DNA of 40,209 nucleotides from Gammaproteobacteria bacterium (GCA_024709225.1 JANJXC010000057.1:1-40209); one strand, 5' to 3'. Shown: positions 9,261 to 18,339, numbered from the stretch's first letter. Notes: a model not told the origin generated them from the letters alone. Numbers and translations are program-made.

Positions 9261-10328
9261 TTATGCCTTGAGTGCGGCGACTACCGCATCGCCCATCTCG
9301 CTGCACGAAACCTTCTTGGTGCCCGCCGTGTAGATGTCGGCGGTACGAATCCCGTCTGCCAGCACCTTGCGCACCGCCGCCTCAATGCGCTTGGCATTCG
9401 CTTCATCCCCGAAGGTGTAGCGCAGCATCATAGCGGCCGACAGGATGGTGGCCAAGGGATTGGCGATGTTCTTGCCGGCGATATCGGGCGCCGAGCCGTG
9501 GATCGGCTCGTACATGCCCTTGTTGTTCTGGTCCAGCGAGGCCGAGGGCAGCATGCCGATGGAGCCGGACAGCATGGAGGCCTGATCGGACAGGATGTCA
9601 CCGAAGATGTTGCCGGTGACGATGACATCGAACTGCTTGGGCCACTTCACCAGCTGCATGGCCGCATTGTCCACGTACATATGGGACAGCTCGACCTCCG
9701 GGTAATCCTTGCTGACCTCCAGCACCACCTCCTTCCACAGCTCGGAGCACTCCAGCACGTTGGCCTTCTCCACCGAGCACAGCTTCTTGCCGCGCTTCAT
9801 GGCGATATCGAAGGCCACCCGCGCCACGCGGCGCACCTCGGATTCGGCGTAGATCATGGTGTTGAAACCGACGCGCTCACCGTTACGCACCTCGATGCCA
9901 CGCGGCTGGCCGAAATACACGTCGCCGGTGAGCTCGCGCACGATCATGATATCGAGGCCGGAGACCACCTCGGGCTTGAGCGAGGAGGATTCGGCCAACT
10001 CCGGGTAGAGCAGCGCCGGGCGCAGGTTGGCGAACAGGTTCAGTTCCTTGCGAATACGCAGCAGCCCGCGCTCCGGGCGCAGCGGGCGATCCAGCTTGTC
10101 GTACTGCGGACCACCCACGGCACCGAGCAGCACCGCATCGGCGGCACGCGCCAGCTTGAGAGTAGCCTCGGGCAGCGGATCGCCGGCCGTGTCATAACCG
10201 GCACCGCCGATGGCGGCCTCCTCCATCTCGATGTTCAGCTCCGGCATCGCCTGGAGCACCTTCACCGCCTGGGCCACGATCTCCGGGCCGATGCCATCGC
10301 CGGGCAGAACTGCAATCTTCTTGGTCAT
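9261..10328 (-). CDS. leuB: 3-isopropylmalate dehydrogenase
   Basis: LeuB oxidatively decarboxylates 3-isopropylmalate with NAD+ to the keto acid precursor of leucine. The 355-residue protein has the family start [15 protein letters not shown], the substrate-binding region with [22 protein letters not shown], the [11 protein letters not shown] segment, the metal-binding region ([17 protein letters not shown]) and the NAD-recognition motif [18 protein letters not shown] is at 10326-10328, 34 bp after leuD. It acts third after LeuC and LeuD in the same operon. Confidence 0.98.
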   Translation of the reverse strand: MTKKIAVLPGDGIGPEIVAQAVKVLQAMPELNIEMEEAAIGGAGYDTAGDPLPEATLKLARAADAVLLGAVGGPQYDKLDRPLRPERGLLRIRKELNLFANLRPALLYPELAESSSLKPEVVSGLDIMIVRELTGDVYFGQPRGIEVRNGERVGFNTMIYAESEVRRVARVAFDIAMKRGKKLCSVEKANVLECSELWKEVVLEVSKDYPEVELSHMYVDNAAMQLVKWPKQFDVIVTGNIFGDILSDQASMLSGSIGMLPSASLDQNNKGMYEPIHGSAPDIAGKNIANPLATILSAAMMLRYTFGDEANAKRIEAAVRKVLADGIRTADIYTAGTKKVSCSEMGDAVVAALKA

Positions 10329-10362
10329 GTCTATGTATCCTGAAATTCTGTAACTTGGTTAT

Positions 10363-11001
10363 TCAACTAAACAGCCAGGGCGCTTCCTGACGGCGGCGCG
10401 CCTCGTAAGACTTGATGTCATCCACATGCTGCAGGGTCAGGCCGATGTCGTCCAGACCGTTGAGCAGGCAGTGCTTGCGGAAGGCGTCGACCTCGAACGG
10501 GATCACCTCGCCGCCCGGCGTGGTGATGGTCTGCGCCTCAAGGTCGACGGTGAGCTGGTAGCCCTCCGTCGCCGCCGTTTCCTGGAACAGCCGGTCGACG
10601 ATGGCGCCGTCCAGCTTGATGGGCAGCAGGCCGTTCTTGAAGCAGTTGTTGAAGAAGATATCGGCAAAGCTCGGCGCGATGATCACGCGGAAGCCGTAAT
10701 CCTCCAGCGCCCACGGCGCGTGCTCGCGCGAGGAGCCACAACCAAAATTGTCGCGCGCCAGCAGGATCTTCGCCCCCTGGTAGCGAGGCTGGTTCAACAC
10801 AAAATCCGGATTGAGCGGGCGCTTGCTGTTGTCCATGCCCGGCTCACCATGATCGAGATAACGCCACTCGTCGAACAGGTTGGGCCCGAAGCCGCTGCGC
10901 TTGATCGACTTGAGGAACTGCTTGGGGATGATGGCGTCGGTGTCCACGTTGGGACGGTCCATCGGCGCCACGATACCGGTGACCTTGGTCAATTTTTCCA
11001 T
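10363..11001 (-). CDS. leuD: 3-isopropylmalate dehydratase small subunit
   Basis: LeuD forms the swivelling domain of isopropylmalate isomerase with LeuC, interconverting 2- and 3-isopropylmalate. The 212-residue protein has the diagnostic [21 protein letters not shown] near the N-terminus and the active-site segment [15 protein letters not shown]. Two adjacent ATG codons are possible. The one at 10999-11001 (MEKLTK) lies 8 nt after GGGAG. The one at 11002-11004 overlaps the leuC TGA by one base. The overlap or near-overlap suggests translational coupling with leuC. Confidence 0.97.
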   Translation of the reverse strand: MEKLTKVTGIVAPMDRPNVDTDAIIPKQFLKSIKRSGFGPNLFDEWRYLDHGEPGMDNSKRPLNPDFVLNQPRYQGAKILLARDNFGCGSSREHAPWALEDYGFRVIIAPSFADIFFNNCFKNGLLPIKLDGAIVDRLFQETAATEGYQLTVDLEAQTITTPGGEVIPFEVDAFRKHCLLNGLDDIGLTLQHVDDIKSYEARRRQEAPWLFS

Positions 11002-11003
11002 CA

Positions 11004-12407
11004 TCAGAACTCCCGTACGTCGACGAAGTGGCCGGCGATGGCCGCCGCGGCCGCCATGGCCGGACTGACCAGATGGGTGCGCCCGCCCTGCCCCTGCCTG
11101 CCTTCGAAGTTGCGGTTGGAGGTGGAGGCGCAGCGTTCGCCCGGCTGCAGCCGGTCGGCATTCATCGCCAGGCACATGGAGCAGCCCGGCTCGCGCCATT
11201 CGAAACCGGCATCACGGAAGATTCGGTCCAACCCTTCCTGCTCCGCCTGCTGCTTGACCAGGCCGGAGCCTGGCACCACCAGCACCTGCTTGACGTTGGC
11301 CGCCTTTTTGCGCCCCTTGATCACTGCGGCGGCGGCACGAAAATCTTCGATACGCGCATTGGTGCAGGAACCGATGAACACCACGTCCACCGGGATGGCG
11401 GTGATCGGGGTGTTGGCCTCCAGCCCCATGTATTTCAGCGCGGCGCGCATGCCGGTGGCCTTCACGGCATCCTTTTCCTGTTCCGGATCGGGCACCTTGC
11501 CGTCCACCGCCACCACCATCTCGGGCGAGGTGCCCCAGGTGACCTGCGGCTTGATCTTGCCGGCATCGAGCCGGACGATGCGATCGAACTCGGCATCGAA
11601 ATCGGAATGCAGGCCGAACCAGGCGGCCACCGCCTTGTCCCACAGGTCGCCCTTGGGCGCGTACGGCTTGCCGTACAGATATTCGATGGTGGTTTCGTCC
11701 ACCGCCACCATGCCGGCGCGGGCGCCGGCCTCGATGGCCATGTTGCACACCGTCATGCGCCCTTCCATGGACAGGGCGCGGATCGCCTCGCCGCCGAACT
11801 CGATGGCGTAGCCGGTGCCGCCGGCAGTGCCGATCTCGCCGATGATGGCAAGCACGATGTCCTTGGCGGTGACGCCGGGGCCGACGTGGCCGTCCACCGA
11901 CACCAGCATGTTCCTGGACTTCTTCTGCACCAGACACTGGGTGGCGAGCACGTGCTCCACCTCGGAGGTGCCGATGCCGTGGGCCAGGGCGCCGAAGGCG
12001 CCGTGGGTGGAGGTATGGGAGTCACCGCACACCACGGTCATGCCGGGCAGGGTGCCTCCCTCCTCCGGGCCGACCACGTGGACGATGCCCTGGCGCACGT
12101 CACCCATGGGGAAATAGGTGAGGCCGAACTCGCGCACGTTGGCATCCAGGGTTTCCACCTGGATACGGGCGATGGGGTCGGCGATGCCCTTGCTGCGGTC
12201 GTCGGTGGGGACGTTGTGATCGGGCGTGGCCAGCACGGTGTCCTTGCGCCACGGCTGGCGCCCGGCCAGGCGCAGCCCCTCGAAGGCCTGCGGCGAGGTC
12301 ACCTCGTGCACCAGGTGGCGATCGATATACAAAAGACAGGTGCCGTCGTCATCACAGCGCACCACGTGGGCATCCCACAATTTGTCGTACAGCGTCTTTC
12401 CAGCCAT
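11004..12407 (-). CDS. leuC: 3-isopropylmalate dehydratase large subunit
   Basis: LeuC is the aconitase-family subunit that carries the [4Fe-4S] cluster of isopropylmalate isomerase. It has 467 residues. The cluster cysteines are Cys348 ([10 protein letters not shown]), Cys409 and Cys412 (GCSMCLAMN), close to 347, 407 and 410 in E. coli. The start motif [18 protein letters not shown] is also clear. The ATG at 12405-12407 has AGGAGG 8 nt upstream. A longer frame to 12434 overruns this strong ribosome-binding site. It is the first gene of the leuC-leuD-leuB-asd-usg-fimV operon and faces away from a LysR gene. Confidence 0.98.
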   Translation of the reverse strand: MAGKTLYDKLWDAHVVRCDDDGTCLLYIDRHLVHEVTSPQAFEGLRLAGRQPWRKDTVLATPDHNVPTDDRSKGIADPIARIQVETLDANVREFGLTYFPMGDVRQGIVHVVGPEEGGTLPGMTVVCGDSHTSTHGAFGALAHGIGTSEVEHVLATQCLVQKKSRNMLVSVDGHVGPGVTAKDIVLAIIGEIGTAGGTGYAIEFGGEAIRALSMEGRMTVCNMAIEAGARAGMVAVDETTIEYLYGKPYAPKGDLWDKAVAAWFGLHSDFDAEFDRIVRLDAGKIKPQVTWGTSPEMVVAVDGKVPDPEQEKDAVKATGMRAALKYMGLEANTPITAIPVDVVFIGSCTNARIEDFRAAAAVIKGRKKAANVKQVLVVPGSGLVKQQAEQEGLDRIFRDAGFEWREPGCSMCLAMNADRLQPGERCASTSNRNFEGRQGQGGRTHLVSPAMAAAAAIAGHFVDVREF

Positions 12408-12473
12408 TACCTGCTCCTCCTGCGATGTGGCCATCCTAGCCCTGCATCATCCATGACACAAATTCATTAATTT

Positions 12474-12502
12474 CATATACTGAATTCCATTATGGAATCC
12501 AA
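12474..12502 (-). promoter_or_regulatory. Candidate leuC promoter
   Basis: On the minus strand TTGGAT (12502-12497), a 17-bp spacer and TATATG (12479-12474) form a moderate sigma-70-type promoter (4 of 6 at each box). The LysR-type palindrome lies inside its spacer. Spacing is good but the boxes are imperfect. Confidence 0.45.
12484..12498. promoter_or_regulatory. LysR-type operator palindrome between leuC and the LysR gene
   Basis: ATTCCATTATGGAAT is a perfect palindrome about a central base and contains the T-N11-A spacing typical of LysR-family sites (ATTCC-N5-GGAAT). It sits between the divergent leuC and LysR genes and overlaps the candidate leuC promoter, so it is the natural binding site for the neighbouring regulator. 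Binding itself is inference. Confidence 0.6.
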
Positions 12503-12506
12503 AACA

Positions 12507-12628
12507 TTTGCCGCAGAGGCGCGGAGACGCAGAGAAAATCCATGCGGGCTGCCTGCCCCCCTGTTGCATGGGTTCCCATGGTTCAAGGCGCACCTGAAGC
12601 CTCCGCGTCTCTGCGCCTCTGCGGCAAA
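12507..12628. repeat. Octad inverted-array element (GCAGAG units), leuC-lysR gap
   Basis: The left arm (12507-12534) consists of 8-bp units of the form NCGCRGAG. The right arm (12599-12628) is its reverse complement, separated by about 64 bp. The outer 16 bp are a perfect inverted pair (TTTGCCGCAGAGGCGC at 12507-12522, and its complement at 12613-12628). The right arm ends 14 bp before the LysR start codon. The same family occurs at 16012, 20119 and 26797. Confidence 0.88.
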
Positions 12629-12642
12629 AGGGTTTTGACCCG

Positions 12643-13518
12643 ATGGACATCAGCGCCCTGCAAGCCTTTCTCGCCGTCGCCGACAGCGCCTCCTTCTCCC
12701 AGGCGGCGGAGCGGCTGTTCCTTACCCAGCCGGCAGTGAGCAAGCGCATTGCCGTGCTGGAGGCGGAGCTGGGCACGACCTTGTTCGACCGTGTCGGCCG
12801 CCAGGTCGGACTGACCGAGGCGGGCCGCGCCCTGCTGCCACGGGCGCGTCGCATCGTCGACGAACTGGAAGACAGCCGCCGTGCCATCGCCAACCTGTCG
12901 GGCAAGGTGGAGGGACGGCTGTCCTTCGGCACCAGCCACCACATCGGCCTGCACCGCCTGCCGCCGGTCCTGCGCGCCTATCACCAGCGCTACCCGCAGG
13001 TGGCCCTGGACATCCAGTTCATGGATTCGGAACAGGCCTGCCAGGAGGTGCTGCGTGGTGAACTGGAACTGGCGGTGGTGACCCTGCCCACCCGCGCCGC
13101 CGCCAGTCTGGCCACTCACACCGTGTGGCGCGACCGGATGGCTGTCATGGTCGCGGTCGAGCATCCATTGGCCGGCAAGGCACGCCCCACCCTGCGCGAC
13201 CTCGCGCAGTGGCCGGCCATCATGCCGGCCCACGGCACCTATACCCGCGAGATCGTCGAGGCCGCCTTCAGCCGCGAAGGGCTGGTGCCGCAGGTGAGCA
13301 TGTCCACCAACTACCTGGAGACCATCAAGATGCTGGTGTCCGTCGGTCTGGGCTGGAGCGTGCTGCCACGGACCATGCTGGATGAGCAGGTAACGGCGCT
13401 GAAGCTGCCCTCCCTCGGACTGGAACGCGAACTGGGCCTGGTCACCCACACCAACCGCAGCCTGTCCAATGCCGCCCGTGCCATGCAGCAACTGCTGTTC
13501 GAGGAGGCCGGGCGATGA
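12643..13518 (+). CDS. LysR-family transcriptional regulator, probable leu operon regulator
   Basis: A 291-residue LysR-type regulator. Residues about 1-60 are the winged helix-turn-helix (FLAVADSASFSQAAERLFLT, then QPAVSKRIAVLEAELGTTLF), followed by the linker helix and a periplasmic-binding-protein-like effector domain (about 90-290). It is divergent from leuC with a T-N11-A palindrome between them. That is the usual layout for a LysR protein controlling its neighbour and itself, and Pseudomonas has a LysR gene at the same place. The effector is not known; a leucine-pathway intermediate is a reasonable guess. Its ribosome-binding site is weak, because a repeat arm lies just upstream. Confidence 0.9.
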   Translation: MDISALQAFLAVADSASFSQAAERLFLTQPAVSKRIAVLEAELGTTLFDRVGRQVGLTEAGRALLPRARRIVDELEDSRRAIANLSGKVEGRLSFGTSHHIGLHRLPPVLRAYHQRYPQVALDIQFMDSEQACQEVLRGELELAVVTLPTRAAASLATHTVWRDRMAVMVAVEHPLAGKARPTLRDLAQWPAIMPAHGTYTREIVEAAFSREGLVPQVSMSTNYLETIKMLVSVGLGWSVLPRTMLDEQVTALKLPSLGLERELGLVTHTNRSLSNAARAMQQLLFEEAGR

Positions 13519-14021
13519 CGCTGCTGGGGGCATGGCATGCGGATCCGCTTGATGCCATTGCTGCGCAGGCCTTGCGGGTACGCGCACAACAAAGGCAGCG
13601 ACGTGGTCAACAGCAGCGGCGCTGCCGCACCTGCCTGCTGCAGGATTTGATCGCCGGCTACTGGCTGGGTGAAGACATCGCCGTGCTGTATCGCCACGCC
13701 TTGCCATTGTTGCAGCGCAGCGCTCACGGCCACGCCCTGCTGGAGCTGATTACCGGGCAGCTGCTGTTGAGCCGGCGCCTGCACGGGGCGCGGCAGCATC
13801 TGGAACGGGGCTTTCACCGCGCCAGCCGGCTGTTCACCGCCACCGACTATCTGACCGTGCTCAAGCGGCAGCAACAGCTGGCCTGCCTGCCGCTGGCCGA
13901 TACGCCGCTGCCGGCTGCAACGCTGGCCCAGCTGCTCACCACGGCCCAGGTGATAGAACGCATGGAAGGCGGCCGCAGACGGCCTCAGGGGAAACACGAC
14001 CCGACGGATTTGTACGGTTAG
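13515..14021 (+). CDS. Hypothetical protein overlapping the LysR gene
   Basis: I do not recognise this 168-residue protein. Its ATG overlaps the end of the LysR gene by 4 bp (ATGA), which strongly suggests a real, translationally coupled gene. The protein is rich in Leu, Gln, Arg and Ala and looks helical. It has a CRTC cysteine pair near residue 37-40 and no signal peptide or membrane segment. The C-terminal 20 residues are basic and probably disordered. It may be a partner or accessory of the regulator, but nothing in the sequence shows a function. Confidence 0.7.
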   Translation: MTLLGAWHADPLDAIAAQALRVRAQQRQRRGQQQRRCRTCLLQDLIAGYWLGEDIAVLYRHALPLLQRSAHGHALLELITGQLLLSRRLHGARQHLERGFHRASRLFTATDYLTVLKRQQQLACLPLADTPLPAATLAQLLTTAQVIERMEGGRRRPQGKHDPTDLYG

Positions 14022-14029
14022 TGAATTGA

Positions 14030-14103
14030 TTGTAGGAGCGGACCGTGTCCGCGATCTGGCGTCGGCAAAGGCACAGGTGTCGTGAATACGATTCGCTCCT
14101 ACG
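14030..14103. repeat. REP-like palindromic element (GTAGGAGCG type)
   Basis: The ends are inverted copies, GTAGGAGCG (14032-14040) and CGCTCCTAC (14094-14102). The left half also contains a perfect small hairpin, GCGGAC-CGT-GTCCGC (14038-14052). This is the signature of the GTAGGAGCGG REP sequences known from Pseudomonas and other gammaproteobacteria, usually found between convergent genes or at gene ends, as here between the hypothetical gene and the MFS gene. No REP-associated transposase is in the window. Confidence 0.75.
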
Positions 14104-15228
14104 CTATTCCTTCAACCAGCGCCAACCGATCACCAGGCCCGCCGCGCTCAATCCCGCCGCGATGATGAAGGCCGCCTCCGCCCCCAGCAGCTCCCACACG
14201 GCGCCGCTGTAGTAACTGCCGAGGGCGCCGCCGGCGCCGAACGACAGCGAGGCATACAACGCCTGGCCGCGCCCCTGCAGGCGGCCGGGGAAGTAGCGAT
14301 GGAACAGGGCGATGGCGGTGGCGTGATAGATGCCGAAACTGGCGGCATGCAACGTCTGCGCCGCCAGCACGACGGGCAGGGACTGTGGGTAATGGCCGAT
14401 GAGCAGCCAGCGCAATGTGGTCAGTGCCAGGCTTGCCAGCAACAGGCTGCGCAGGCCGTAGTGCATCACCAGGCGCGGCATAAGCAAAAAAACGCCCACC
14501 TCCGCCACCACGCCCAGGGCCCACAGCTGGCCGATGGCACTGCGCGTATAGCCGTGGCCCTCCATGTACAGGGTATAGAAGGTGTAGTACGGGCCGTGGC
14601 TGGCCTGCATCAGGAAGCACATCGCCAGCAGCGCCAGTACCTGGGGCTTCAGCAACACGCGGCGCAGCGACTCGACCGGGGCCGGGTGCGGTGCGCCGTC
14701 CTGACGCGGCGCCAGCAGGCTGGCGAGCAGGATCCCCACGAACAGCGCCAGCATCACCCCCGGCACGATCCCGGCATCGTAGCGATCGAGCAGCGGCCCC
14801 ATGCCGGCCACCGTGGCGATGAAGCCGATGGAGCCCCACAGGCGGATGGAACTGTAGCGGTGCTGCTGCTCGCCCAGGTGGCTCAGGGTGTTGGCCTCGA
14901 ACTGCGGCAGCACCGCGTTCCAGAAGAAGCTGAACGCCACCATCACCAGCGCCGTAGGCCAGTAGCCGTCGACGAAGAAGATGGCGGTGAACGTCGTCAG
15001 CGCCAGCAGCGCGCCGGCACGCACCACGCCGAGGCGCAGCCCGGTGTGGTCGGCGATCCAGCCCCAGATGTTGGGCGAGACGATCTTGGTGGCCATCAAC
15101 AGCGCCATCAGTTCGCCGATCTCGCCCGCACCGAAGCCCTGGTGCTTGAGATACAGGCTCCAGTAGGGCACCAGCACACCGAGGCTGGCGAAGTGGAACA
15201 GATAGAAGGTGGAGAGGCGCCAATACAT
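14104..15228 (-). CDS. MFS transporter, HcaT/MFS_1-like family
   Basis: A 374-residue inner-membrane carrier with about twelve predicted hydrophobic helices. The MFS loop 2-3 signature is seen as GWIADHTGLRLG, and the N-terminus YWRLSTFYLFHFASLG fits the MFS_1-like group that includes HcaT (phenylpropionate) and nucleoside carriers. The substrate cannot be read from the sequence. ATG at 15226-15228 is used, and an in-frame TTG sits one codon earlier. It follows the PiuC-type dioxygenase gene on the same strand, separated by a heptad repeat element. The stop is immediately beside the REP-like element. Confidence 0.85.
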   Translation of the reverse strand: MYWRLSTFYLFHFASLGVLVPYWSLYLKHQGFGAGEIGELMALLMATKIVSPNIWGWIADHTGLRLGVVRAGALLALTTFTAIFFVDGYWPTALVMVAFSFFWNAVLPQFEANTLSHLGEQQHRYSSIRLWGSIGFIATVAGMGPLLDRYDAGIVPGVMLALFVGILLASLLAPRQDGAPHPAPVESLRRVLLKPQVLALLAMCFLMQASHGPYYTFYTLYMEGHGYTRSAIGQLWALGVVAEVGVFLLMPRLVMHYGLRSLLLASLALTTLRWLLIGHYPQSLPVVLAAQTLHAASFGIYHATAIALFHRYFPGRLQGRGQALYASLSFGAGGALGSYYSGAVWELLGAEAAFIIAAGLSAAGLVIGWRWLKE

Positions 15229-15239
15229 CAAGTCAGTCT

Positions 15240-15321
15240 CAAGTTACAAGTTGCAAGTGACAAGTCAAAAAACAAGACCGTCCTTTTCTCGTCACTTGCA
15301 ACTTGCCGCTTGTAACTTTTT
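15240..15321. repeat. Heptad inverted-array element (CAAGT units), piuC-MFS gap
   Basis: The left arm (15240-15265) reads as heptads TCAAGTT, ACAAGTT, GCAAGTG, ACAAGTC. The right arm (15290-15321) is the reverse complement with one extra heptad (CGGCAAG on the minus strand). The array ends at the dioxygenase stop codon and begins 11 bp before the MFS start, so it fills the gap. Confidence 0.85.
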
Positions 15322-15992
15322 CATACTTCTGACCACATGCGCACCAGGTTGATGTAGGCGTGGTCGACGGCATCGGTCTCCGGCGCGCCGGGGTTGTCGG
15401 CCAGCAGTTTGTTTCGCGCGCCGGAGAGGCCGAACAGGATTTCGCGCTGGGCCGGGTCGCGCACCATGCTCTGGATCCAGCCGATGGAGACCAGACGTAC
15501 ACCACGCGTCACCGCGGCCACCTGGTGCAGGGTGCCGGAAGGATAGATCACCGCATCGCCGGCCTTGAGCTTGACCTGCTTCTCGCCGAACGAAGTGCGC
15601 ACCACCAGTTCGCCACCGTCGTACTCTGCCGGTTCGCTGAGGAACAGGGTGAAGGATACGTCGGTACGGTAGTGCGGCCCCTGCCCCATCACCGGATCAT
15701 CCACATGCCAGCCATAGGTCATACCCGGCGTGTAGCGGGCAAAGATCGGTGTACCCAGCTTGAGCGGCAGGGCGGCGGTGCGAAAGGTCTCGCTGCGGTA
15801 CAGCGCGGTGACCACGATCTGTGCCAGGGCGTCGCGCTGCGGCTGCTCGCGATCCAGCTCGGTGTTGTGCTTGACCCGCTCGGCCGCCCGGCCCGCGGTC
15901 AGCTTGCCGTCGACGAAGGCCGACTGATCCAGCACGCGGCGCATCGCCTCCAGTTCGTTGGGCAGCAGGACATCAGGAATGTGCAGCAGCAT
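15321..15992 (-). CDS. Fe(II)/2-oxoglutarate-dependent dioxygenase, PiuC/YbiX type
   Basis: A 223-residue PKHD-type hydroxylase of the PiuC/YbiX family, often linked to siderophore-iron uptake. The jelly-roll core shows the iron triad His96 and Asp98 (YGWHVDDPVM) and His156 (SGTLHQVAAV), and Arg166 (TRGVRLVS) to bind 2-oxoglutarate. ATG at 15990-15992 has AGAGG 6 nt upstream and gives the family start MLLHIPDVLL. A longer frame to 16046 adds residues encoded by the neighbouring repeat and was rejected. Usually this family sits beside a TonB receptor; here it lies between aroC and an MFS gene, so an iron role is uncertain. Confidence 0.92.
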   Translation of the reverse strand: MLLHIPDVLLPNELEAMRRVLDQSAFVDGKLTAGRAAERVKHNTELDREQPQRDALAQIVVTALYRSETFRTAALPLKLGTPIFARYTPGMTYGWHVDDPVMGQGPHYRTDVSFTLFLSEPAEYDGGELVVRTSFGEKQVKLKAGDAVIYPSGTLHQVAAVTRGVRLVSIGWIQSMVRDPAQREILFGLSGARNKLLADNPGAPETDAVDHAYINLVRMWSEV

Positions 15993-16011
15993 GGAGAACC
16001 TCTGAAACAAA

Positions 16012-16088
16012 AAGCCGCCGCAGAGACGCAGAGGCGCGGATAACAACCAGATTAATAATCTCTGTGTCTCCGTGTCTCTGCGGCAGGT
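16012..16088. repeat. Octad inverted-array element (GCAGAG units), aroC-piuC gap
   Basis: The left arm (16014-16041) has units CGCAGAGA, CGCAGAGG, CGCGGATA. The right arm (16058-16087) is the degenerate reverse complement, with a 16-bp A/T-rich spacer. The right end lies 8 bp from the aroC stop, and the left arm starts about 20 bp before the dioxygenase start. Confidence 0.85.
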
Positions 16089-16095
16089 TGTTTTA

Positions 16096-17193
16096 TTAAC
16101 TGGCGCTGGCCGGGATGATCGGCGTGGCCGAGTGCACCTCGCCGTTCTGGCCGCGCTGGCGCAGGAAATGGTCCATCAGCACGATGGCCATCATCGCCTC
16201 GGCGATGGGCGTGGCGCGGATGCCGACGCAGGGGTCGTGGCGTCCGGTGGTCACCACCTCCACCGGTTCGCCGCGCAGGTTCACGCTGCGGCCCGGCAGG
16301 CGCAGGCTGGAGGTCGGCTTCAGGGCGATGGAGGCGACGATGTCCTGGCCGCTGGAGATGCCGCCGAGGATGCCGCCGGCGTGGTTGGACAGAAAGCCCT
16401 GCGGCGTGATTTCGTCGCGATGCTCGGTCCCCTTCTGCTCCACGCAGGCGAAGCCGGCACCGATCTCCACGCCCTTCACCGCATTGATGGACATCAGTGC
16501 ATGGGCCAGGTCGGCATCGAGGCGATCGAAGATCGGCTCACCCAAACCGGGCGGCACGCCGGTGGCCACCACATTGATACGCGCGCCGACGGAATTGCCC
16601 TCCTTGCGCAGGGCGTCCATGTATTCCTCCAGCTGCGCCACCTTGGCGGCATCGGGGAAGAAAAAGGCGTTCTGCTCCACCTGCGCCCAATCGAACTGCT
16701 CGGCCGCGATGGGGCCGAGCTGCATCATGTAGCCGCGGATCTCGATGCCCTGGCGGTGCAGGTACTTCTTGGCGATGGCGCCGGCGGCAACGCGCATCGC
16801 CGTCTCGCGCGCCGAGGAACGGCCGCCGCCGCGGTAGTCGCGCAGACCGTACTTCTGCTGATAGGTGTAGTCGGCGTGGCCGGGGCGGAACTGCTGGGCG
16901 ATATCCGAGTAGTCCCTGGAGCGCTGGTCGGTGTTCTCGATGAGCAGACCGATGGGCGTGCCGGTGGTGCGCCCCTCGAACACGCCGGACAGGATGCGTA
17001 CCGCATCGTCCTCACGGCGCTGCGTGGTGTGGCGCGAGGTGCCCGGCTTGCGCCGGTCCAGGTCGCGCTGCAGGTCCGCTTCACAGAGTTCCAGTCCCGG
17101 CGGGCAGCCGTCGACGATGGCGCCCAGCGCCGCGCCGTGGCTCTCGCCGAAGGTGGTGACGGTAAACAGTTTGCCGATGCTATTGCCTGACAT
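16096..17193 (-). CDS. aroC: Chorismate synthase
   Basis: AroC converts EPSP to chorismate using reduced FMN, the last step of the shikimate pathway and the source of aromatic amino acids and folate. The 365-residue protein has all three signatures: [18 protein letters not shown], the region with [20 protein letters not shown], and the C-terminal [17 protein letters not shown]. The ATG at 17191-17193 has no clear Shine-Dalgarno, and a TACAAT box ends 10 nt upstream, so the message may have almost no leader. It is 45 bp after the DUF1207 gene on the same strand. Confidence 0.98.
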   Translation of the reverse strand: MSGNSIGKLFTVTTFGESHGAALGAIVDGCPPGLELCEADLQRDLDRRKPGTSRHTTQRREDDAVRILSGVFEGRTTGTPIGLLIENTDQRSRDYSDIAQQFRPGHADYTYQQKYGLRDYRGGGRSSARETAMRVAAGAIAKKYLHRQGIEIRGYMMQLGPIAAEQFDWAQVEQNAFFFPDAAKVAQLEEYMDALRKEGNSVGARINVVATGVPPGLGEPIFDRLDADLAHALMSINAVKGVEIGAGFACVEQKGTEHRDEITPQGFLSNHAGGILGGISSGQDIVASIALKPTSSLRLPGRSVNLRGEPVEVVTTGRHDPCVGIRATPIAEAMMAIVLMDHFLRQRGQNGEVHSATPIIPASAS

Positions 17194-17203
17194 AGTGGCG
17201 CCT

Positions 17204-17209
17204 ATTGTA
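17204..17209 (-). promoter_or_regulatory. Candidate -10 box just upstream of aroC
   Basis: TACAAT on the minus strand lies only 10 nt before the aroC ATG. A start site 6-7 nt downstream would leave a leader of 3-4 nt. No good -35 hexamer is present at 16-18 bp, so the box may be fortuitous. Confidence 0.35.
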
Positions 17210-17237
17210 GCGATAAATTCAGACAGCGTCCGCAGGG

Positions 17238-18338
17238 CTAGAAGCCCAAATACAGGCCGATGCCGTAGTAGTTGATGTGATCGGAATAAAACTGCCCATG
17301 GGGTGCGTAACCGCTGTAGCCCTCCAGCATCAGCCGCGCCCGGCGCTGCCCCGGCTGATAGGCGCCGAACTCCAGGCCGACCTTGACGCTCACGTCGCGG
17401 CTCCAGTCATGCTCCTCCCAGGCCTTGATATCGACGCCGCCGACCCAATGGCCGCCGTTCCATACCGGCTCGGTGGTGCGCAACTCCACGCCGCCATGGG
17501 CATTGGCCGGCTGGAGATCGGCCGGTTCGCGATGGATCAGGTACTCGCCGCCAAGATAGACGCGCCAGGTCTCGGACTGCACGGCAAGCAGCAGCTCCAC
17601 CGACTCGAAACTCAGATTGATGCGCTCGGGGCTGGTGCTCAGCAGGTATTCATCGCCCAGGTGCGAGCTTTGGTGATACAGACGCAGCCGCGCCGAGGTA
17701 CGGCCGTTGCGCCAGGTGATCGGGATGCCGATGGTGTAGTCGGCGTTGATCAGATCGGCCGAGGCGGCATCCAGATTGAACTGGGCGAACAACCCGCCGG
17801 AGATGCCGATCTGCAGGCCGTTGCCGGGATGCCGGCCAGGCTGGCGGTAAACACCGAAGGTTTCGCCATACCCCACCGCCGCGACATTGGCGGAGTCCTG
17901 TGGCGTACGGTAGTAGCGGTAGCTGGTGAAAAACTGCGGCTGCTTGGGGTCGGCCAACAGGGGCAGGAACAGGTCCCCCACCGGGAAGGGCACCGAGCCG
18001 GGCGCCAGGCCAAGAAAGCTGTACAAGGGCAACTCGGGCTCGGCGTCTGCGGTCACCGTCGCGGCCACCACCACATTGAGCGCCTTCAGGCGCTCGAGGG
18101 CAGGCAACCGCCGCGTCAGCTCGGCACGCCGTGCCAGATCCTCCTCCGGCAGGAGCACGGTGGCGGTGCCATCGCGGACCTCGAGACGATAGCTGCCGCG
18201 CCCCCAACCCAGTTCGTGCTCCAGAAAATAATTCAGCTGACCGGCCAGGTATGCATCCGGCACGGCCGGCGGTGCCGCCAGAGCGGCGCTGCTGCAACAC
18301 AACAGCACCGCCACCAGCCACCACGCGCACCGACCCAC
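17238..18338 (-). CDS. DUF1207-family outer-membrane beta-barrel protein
   Basis: A 366-residue exported protein. A signal peptide (about 1-22, cleaved near ALA-AP) is followed by a segment of about 60 residues resembling a BON-type alpha/beta fold (residues about 45-95), and then a DUF1207 barrel. The barrel has alternating aromatic strands and ends in phenylalanine (YGIGLYLGF), as expected for an outer-membrane protein. The family's biochemical function is unknown. The start is GTG at 18336-18338, one base after the hemN stop, so it is probably coupled to hemN. The BON-like call is my pattern reading and is tentative. Confidence 0.8.
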   Translation of the reverse strand: MGRCAWWLVAVLLCCSSAALAAPPAVPDAYLAGQLNYFLEHELGWGRGSYRLEVRDGTATVLLPEEDLARRAELTRRLPALERLKALNVVVAATVTADAEPELPLYSFLGLAPGSVPFPVGDLFLPLLADPKQPQFFTSYRYYRTPQDSANVAAVGYGETFGVYRQPGRHPGNGLQIGISGGLFAQFNLDAASADLINADYTIGIPITWRNGRTSARLRLYHQSSHLGDEYLLSTSPERINLSFESVELLLAVQSETWRVYLGGEYLIHREPADLQPANAHGGVELRTTEPVWNGGHWVGGVDIKAWEEHDWSRDVSVKVGLEFGAYQPGQRRARLMLEGYSGYAPHGQFYSDHINYYGIGLYLGF

Positions 18339-18339
18339 A

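Noticed and set aside
9208-9306. Longer asd frame to 9306
   Set aside because: It would overlap leuB and the added residues have no match to Asd. The [10 protein letters not shown] start is standard.
11005-11199. Longer leuD frame to 11199
   Set aside because: It lies within leuC in another frame. The MEKLTK start with its GGGAG is normal.
15993-16046. N-terminal extension of the dioxygenase
   Set aside because: The extra residues are encoded by the octad repeat; the ATG at 15990-15992 has a Shine-Dalgarno.
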